Shown one piece after another: positions 44,239 to 47,133 of a DNA stretch of 47,133 nucleotides. The notes beneath the pieces were generated by a model that saw only the letters and a list, made by a program, of their open reading frames with translations, had not been told where the DNA came from and ran no database searches. The translations under genes were made by a program, and so were the position numbers. Source of the DNA: Planctomycetia bacterium (GTDB taxonomy: Bacteria; Planctomycetota; UBA1135; UBA2386); the NCBI GenBank assembly GCA_005776475.1, contig SXPB01000042.1:1-47133 (forward strand), in the 5' to 3' direction. Within the stretch, counting starts at the first letter, position 1. Each line of letters begins with the position of its first letter.

Positions 44239-45696
44239 TCAGAACAGCGGGAGCAAGAACGGGGAGGGCCGGATGTCGCCCTCGTTGCCCTGGATGTTGA
44301 TCACCAGACCGGTGTCGTCGACGCGCACGCCTTGCGCATTCTCGTACCCGCGCCACGCGAGGTAGCGGCGCTTCTCGCTGCCGGAAAGGGCCACGCCGTT
44401 GCGGAACACGTTGATGTTGTCGTCGAGGATCGTGTTGGTGCCGTCGACATTGGTGCCCGGGCGCGAGAAAAGTTGCACGATGCCCATGCCGCCGTAGCCG
44501 CCCGTGGGGACGGCGTCGATCTGGGCGGCCGACAGTGGCAGGAATCCGTTGTTTCCATACTTGCGGACGATCACGACGTTTCCGTAGGTCCCGGTCCGCG
44601 AGACGCCGCCGTCGGCGGACAACACGAAGTCATAGTTGTTGTTGGCGTACGTCTCGCCCTTCACGTGCAGGTCGATCTGTCCGCTGGCGGCCAGGATCAA
44701 CAAGCCGCCCGAGCCGCCGCCGCCGCCGCCGCCACGCTGGCTCGAACCAGCCCAGCCGCCGCCGCCGCCGTGGCCGCCGTTCGCGGTCACCTTGCCGGCG
44801 GGGCCGACGATGAGGTTGTTGTGCGAGTAGAGGATGAGGCAGCCGCCGCCGCCGCCACCACCGCCGCCCTGGTCGTCGTTGATCCAGCCAGGGCTCGGCA
44901 ACAGGTTGTCGTAGGAGAGATCGCCGCCGCCACCACCGCCGGAACCGCCGACGAGACTGGTGAGATCGCCGGTGATCCACGTCTGCGAAGCCACGTCGTA
45001 GCCGATGCCGAAGAAGTCGTCGTCAGCGCGCGCGTCGAAGAACATCAGCCCACCGGGGCCGCCGCCAAGCAGCGTGCGCGAGGCCGCGCCGGTGGCGCCG
45101 AGGCAGCCAAAGCCGCCAATGCCCAGGCGCTGCACGAACGACGTCCCGGTTCCTTGCGGGGTCTTGAACCACGGATCGCCGGCCGTGGCAAAGGCGCCGC
45201 CGCCGCCACCGGATCCGCGACCACAAGCAGCCAGGATCGAGAGAATGCCACCGCCGCCGCCAAGGCCGGGAGTGTTGCCGGGACCATTGCCGCTGCGCCC
45301 GGCGAGGGACTGCATGGTGAATTGCGGGCTGCCCTGCCCGCCGGTGCCGCCGGCGGCGCCGCCGATGCCGCCGGGAATGGGGATGTTCGCGCTCGACAGC
45401 GTCAGGACGTGATTGCCGTCGCTGCCGTTCACGCTGAGTTCGCCGTCGATCGTGATCGAGTTGGCAACCCAGATCATCGGCTTGCTGCCGATGCCGCGCA
45501 CGGTGCAGCCCGCCGGGATCGTCACTGAATTGAAGATGAACACGCCGCCGGTCACGTTCACCGTGCCGGTGGTCGTCACCACCTGCGTGAAGTCCGTGTT
45601 GAGAACGGTCTCCCCGGATGGCGCGACGAAGTTGGCTTGCGCCAGGGTGTAGGGAGTCAGGCAGAGGAATGCCGCGAGTTGGGCGCTGCGGGTCAT
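44239..45696 (-). CDS. Glycine-rich secreted protein
   Basis: A 485-residue protein with a signal peptide (MTRSAQLAAFLCLTPYTLAQ). The N-domain reads NTDFTQVVTTTGTVNVTGGV, then FNSVTIPAGCTVRGIG and NSITIDGELSVNG, the stacked short strands of a beta-helix. It then enters a long glycine-rich part with runs of seven to nine Gly (for example GGGGGGGGGC near 280), broken by short hydrophobic strands such as LILYSHNNLIVGPAGKVTA and LLILAASGQIDLHVKGETY. It does not carry the shared C-terminal domain, ending PSPFLLPLF. Perhaps a structural cell-surface protein. Family not recognised beyond glycine-rich beta-helix. Confidence 0.65.
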   Translation of the reverse strand: MTRSAQLAAFLCLTPYTLAQANFVAPSGETVLNTDFTQVVTTTGTVNVTGGVFIFNSVTIPAGCTVRGIGSKPMIWVANSITIDGELSVNGSDGNHVLTLSSANIPIPGGIGGAAGGTGGQGSPQFTMQSLAGRSGNGPGNTPGLGGGGGILSILAACGRGSGGGGGAFATAGDPWFKTPQGTGTSFVQRLGIGGFGCLGATGAASRTLLGGGPGGLMFFDARADDDFFGIGYDVASQTWITGDLTSLVGGSGGGGGGDLSYDNLLPSPGWINDDQGGGGGGGGGCLILYSHNNLIVGPAGKVTANGGHGGGGGWAGSSQRGGGGGGGSGGLLILAASGQIDLHVKGETYANNNYDFVLSADGGVSRTGTYGNVVIVRKYGNNGFLPLSAAQIDAVPTGGYGGMGIVQLFSRPGTNVDGTNTILDDNINVFRNGVALSGSEKRRYLAWRGYENAQGVRVDDTGLVINIQGNEGDIRPSPFLLPLF

Positions 45697-45768
45697 GTTC
45701 TTGATGGTCTCCGCGGCGAACTAGCCAGCCCTTGGTTGGCCGTAACGACGCGAGCGAAAGCGCGCGCG

Positions 45769-45798
45769 GCGCGGCGACATCATCATCGAGCGCCGCGC
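45769..45798 (-). terminator. Hairpin after the Trx/PDZ selenoprotein gene
   Basis: GCGCGGCG and CGCCGCGC pair perfectly (eight base pairs) around a fourteen-base loop, 22 bases past the stop of the gene at 45821. No T-run follows. It may end that transcript; position is the main argument. Confidence 0.4.
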
Positions 45799-45820
45799 TG
45801 GCAGCGGAGGCCGCGCCCGT

Positions 45821-47092
45821 TCACTCGGGCAGGCGGTAGCGGAGAACCTGCTCCTTGCCCTGGCGCCACACCACGATCTCGGTCTCGACACCGGCGGTCA
45901 GCGTCAGCCCGACCCAGGCGTGCAGATGCTGGAAGTCGACGAAGTCGCGCTTGCCGGCGAAACCGACCACGATGTCGCCCTTCTTGAGGCCGGCCGCGGC
46001 GGCGGCGTGGCCGCGCGCCGCGCGTTCGCCCCAGTCGACCACGTACTGCACGCGCATCGCGAACGGTGCTTGCTGGAGGCCGAGCTTCGCCCGCGCGGCG
46101 GCGTCGAGCGACGGGCCGCCGAAGCCGCACGACGGCGTCAGGTTCCATTGGAACGGCCGCCACGAGTACTGCTCGGGCGCGCAGCGCTTCCAGCCGTTGG
46201 CGAGAGCGAAGGTCGCGTCGTGTTCCTTGCCGTCGCGCGCGAAGCGGACCGGCAGCCGGTTGGCGCCGAACGGGGCCTCGTGCAGCGCCCACTGCACGTC
46301 GCTCTGCGTGCGCACGCGCCGCTGCACGCCGAGCGAGATCACTTCGTCGCCGGCGCGCAGCCCCGCCGTCGCCGCCGGCGAGCCGGCGGTCACCGCGGTG
46401 ACCTTGGCCTGGCTTTCGCGGTCGAGGGCGAGCCCGACCTGGGCCGGGTCCGGGAACACGTAGGCGTCGTCGCGGCGCCACGTCTTGCGGTCGAAGGCGT
46501 CGGCGAAGGTGGCGTCGTTGATGGTGTGGCAGTGCACGCAGTCGAGGCGTTGGCCGGCGGCGACCTGGCGTTTCAGCACCGGCAGTTCGAGCACCGGCTG
46601 TGGCGGCCGCTTCTTCGGCGGTGACGGCGCCTTGTCGTAGGCGCGATGGTCGGGCAGCGCGTCGCGCAGCAGGGCCGCTAGCGACGACTGGCTCAGGTAG
46701 TGATCGGCGCCTTCGGCACCGCGGCTGCCGTAGCGGTGGTAGATCGTGCCGTCGGCGTGCATCAGCACCGCGGCGAAGGTCAGATCGAAGTCGAACCGGA
46801 TCACGTTCAGGTCGACATTGCTCATGTCGGTGACGCGCACCGCGACGTACGGCGCGGCGGCGGCGGCGAGTTCAGCGGAGGCGCGGCCCAACTGGCCGTA
46901 GAAGTCGCTGCAGTCCTTTCAACGTTCGCAGCGGAACACCACGAACAGCGGCGCCTTCTGTTCGGCCGCGAGCTTTTGCGCGGCGACGAGGTCGATCTGC
47001 CACTCGATCGACGGCGCTTGCGCGGCGAGACCGCCGAGCAGGAACAGGGACAGGAACAGGGACAAGGACGCGGGGACGAGTGGGCGGTCCAT
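45821..47092 (-). CDS. Thioredoxin-like/PDZ selenoprotein (Trx7/PDZ type) with CxxCH motif
   Basis: Read through the TGA at 46919-46921 as selenocysteine, the protein has 423 residues from the ATG at 47092. Signal peptide ~1-25 (LSLFLSLFLLGGLAAQ). Thioredoxin-like domain 30-145 with FVVFRC55-ER-U58-KDC61: the Sec takes the place of the first Cys of a CxxC in homologues (FRCERCxxC). After the TGA the frame continues YVAVRVTDMSNVDLNVIRFD and FAAVLMHADGTIYHRYGSRG, the rest of the same family. C185-V-H-C188-H189 is a haem-binding-type motif. PDZ domains lie at ~220-290 and ~345-412. Probably a periplasmic redox protein. Without recoding, the gene would lack its start and signal. Confidence 0.88.
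46884..46898 (-). promoter_or_regulatory. Candidate bacterial SECIS element (Trx/PDZ gene)
   Basis: Twenty bases after the TGA on the coding strand, CGGCC and GGCCG pair around the loop AGTTG. The loop starts 26 bases after the TGA and has a G at its second position and GU next to each other, within the range known for bacterial SECIS hairpins. The stem is short and GC-rich sequence forms such stems easily, so support is weaker than for the hairpin at 17304-17323. Confidence 0.5.
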
Positions 47093-47133
47093 GGCGGCAC
47101 GATACGCGGGCGCGCCCCGGGGAGCGCCCGCAA

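Noticed and set aside
44700-44960. GCC/CCG-rich repeats as a possible microsatellite or regulatory repeat
   Set aside because: They encode the glycine tracts of the gene at 44239 and stay in frame, so coding explains them.
1-47133. tRNA, rRNA, CRISPR array, insertion sequence or prophage
   Set aside because: No evenly spaced repeats, no transposase or integrase motifs and no cloverleaf or rRNA sequence were recognised on either strand by eye.

Overview
The window is high-GC DNA that looks like a planctomycete chromosome. The gene content points there: a Tat-exported DUF1501 protein paired with DUF1800, extracytoplasmic sigma factors linked to Ser/Thr kinases that carry a C-terminal SUMF1-like domain, a Trx/PDZ redox protein with a haem-type CxxCH motif, and many secreted beta-rich proteins sharing one kind of C-terminal domain (often with P-x-IGN-x-x-F or a terminal SNAL/SNGL motif). 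No rRNA, tRNA, insertion sequence or CRISPR array was seen.

Layout. 1-1612: end of an ABC ATPase, a DUF2024 protein, and on the minus strand an ECF sigma factor with a membrane partner. 1746-10500: secreted proteins (metzincin-type protease, beta-helix, FG-GAP/VCBS lipoprotein and others) and a broken rhodanese. 10888-12444: AbgT-family transporter. 12628-16767 (minus): three-gene operon, secreted protein - DUF1800 - DUF1501. 16929-20360 (minus): EF-hand/deiodinase-like selenoprotein, Trx/HEAT protein, secreted protein. 20793-27446: CotH-kinase/lamin-tail protein and two further secreted proteins. 27740-29307: subtilase plus a separate small protein resembling an I9 propeptide, followed by a strong terminator. 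29654-33965: tightly packed operon sigma factor - kinase/SUMF1 - two unknown proteins. 33994-36132 (minus): kelch-type secreted protein. 36633-40957: small membrane proteins, another sigma factor and a convergent kinase/SUMF1. 41015-45696 (minus): ELW-TDGT-repeat protein and a glycine-rich secreted protein. 45821-47092 (minus): Trx/PDZ selenoprotein.

Two points stand out. First, two genes only make sense if an in-frame TGA is read as selenocysteine: the deiodinase-like protein (TGA at 17337-17339) and the Trx/PDZ protein (TGA at 46919-46921). In both, homology continues in the same frame across the TGA, the TGA sits at the expected redox position, and a hairpin lies at the spacing expected of a bacterial SECIS element. 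Second, the spaces between intact genes hold scraps of other genes: a deiodinase tail, a rhodanese with an amber codon, an orphan secreted-protein C-terminal domain, the end of a FocA-type channel, a frameshifted UspA, a broken sialate-esterase/SGNH hydrolase, and two possible minus-strand tails. This suggests continuing gene decay or rearrangement between the secreted-protein genes.
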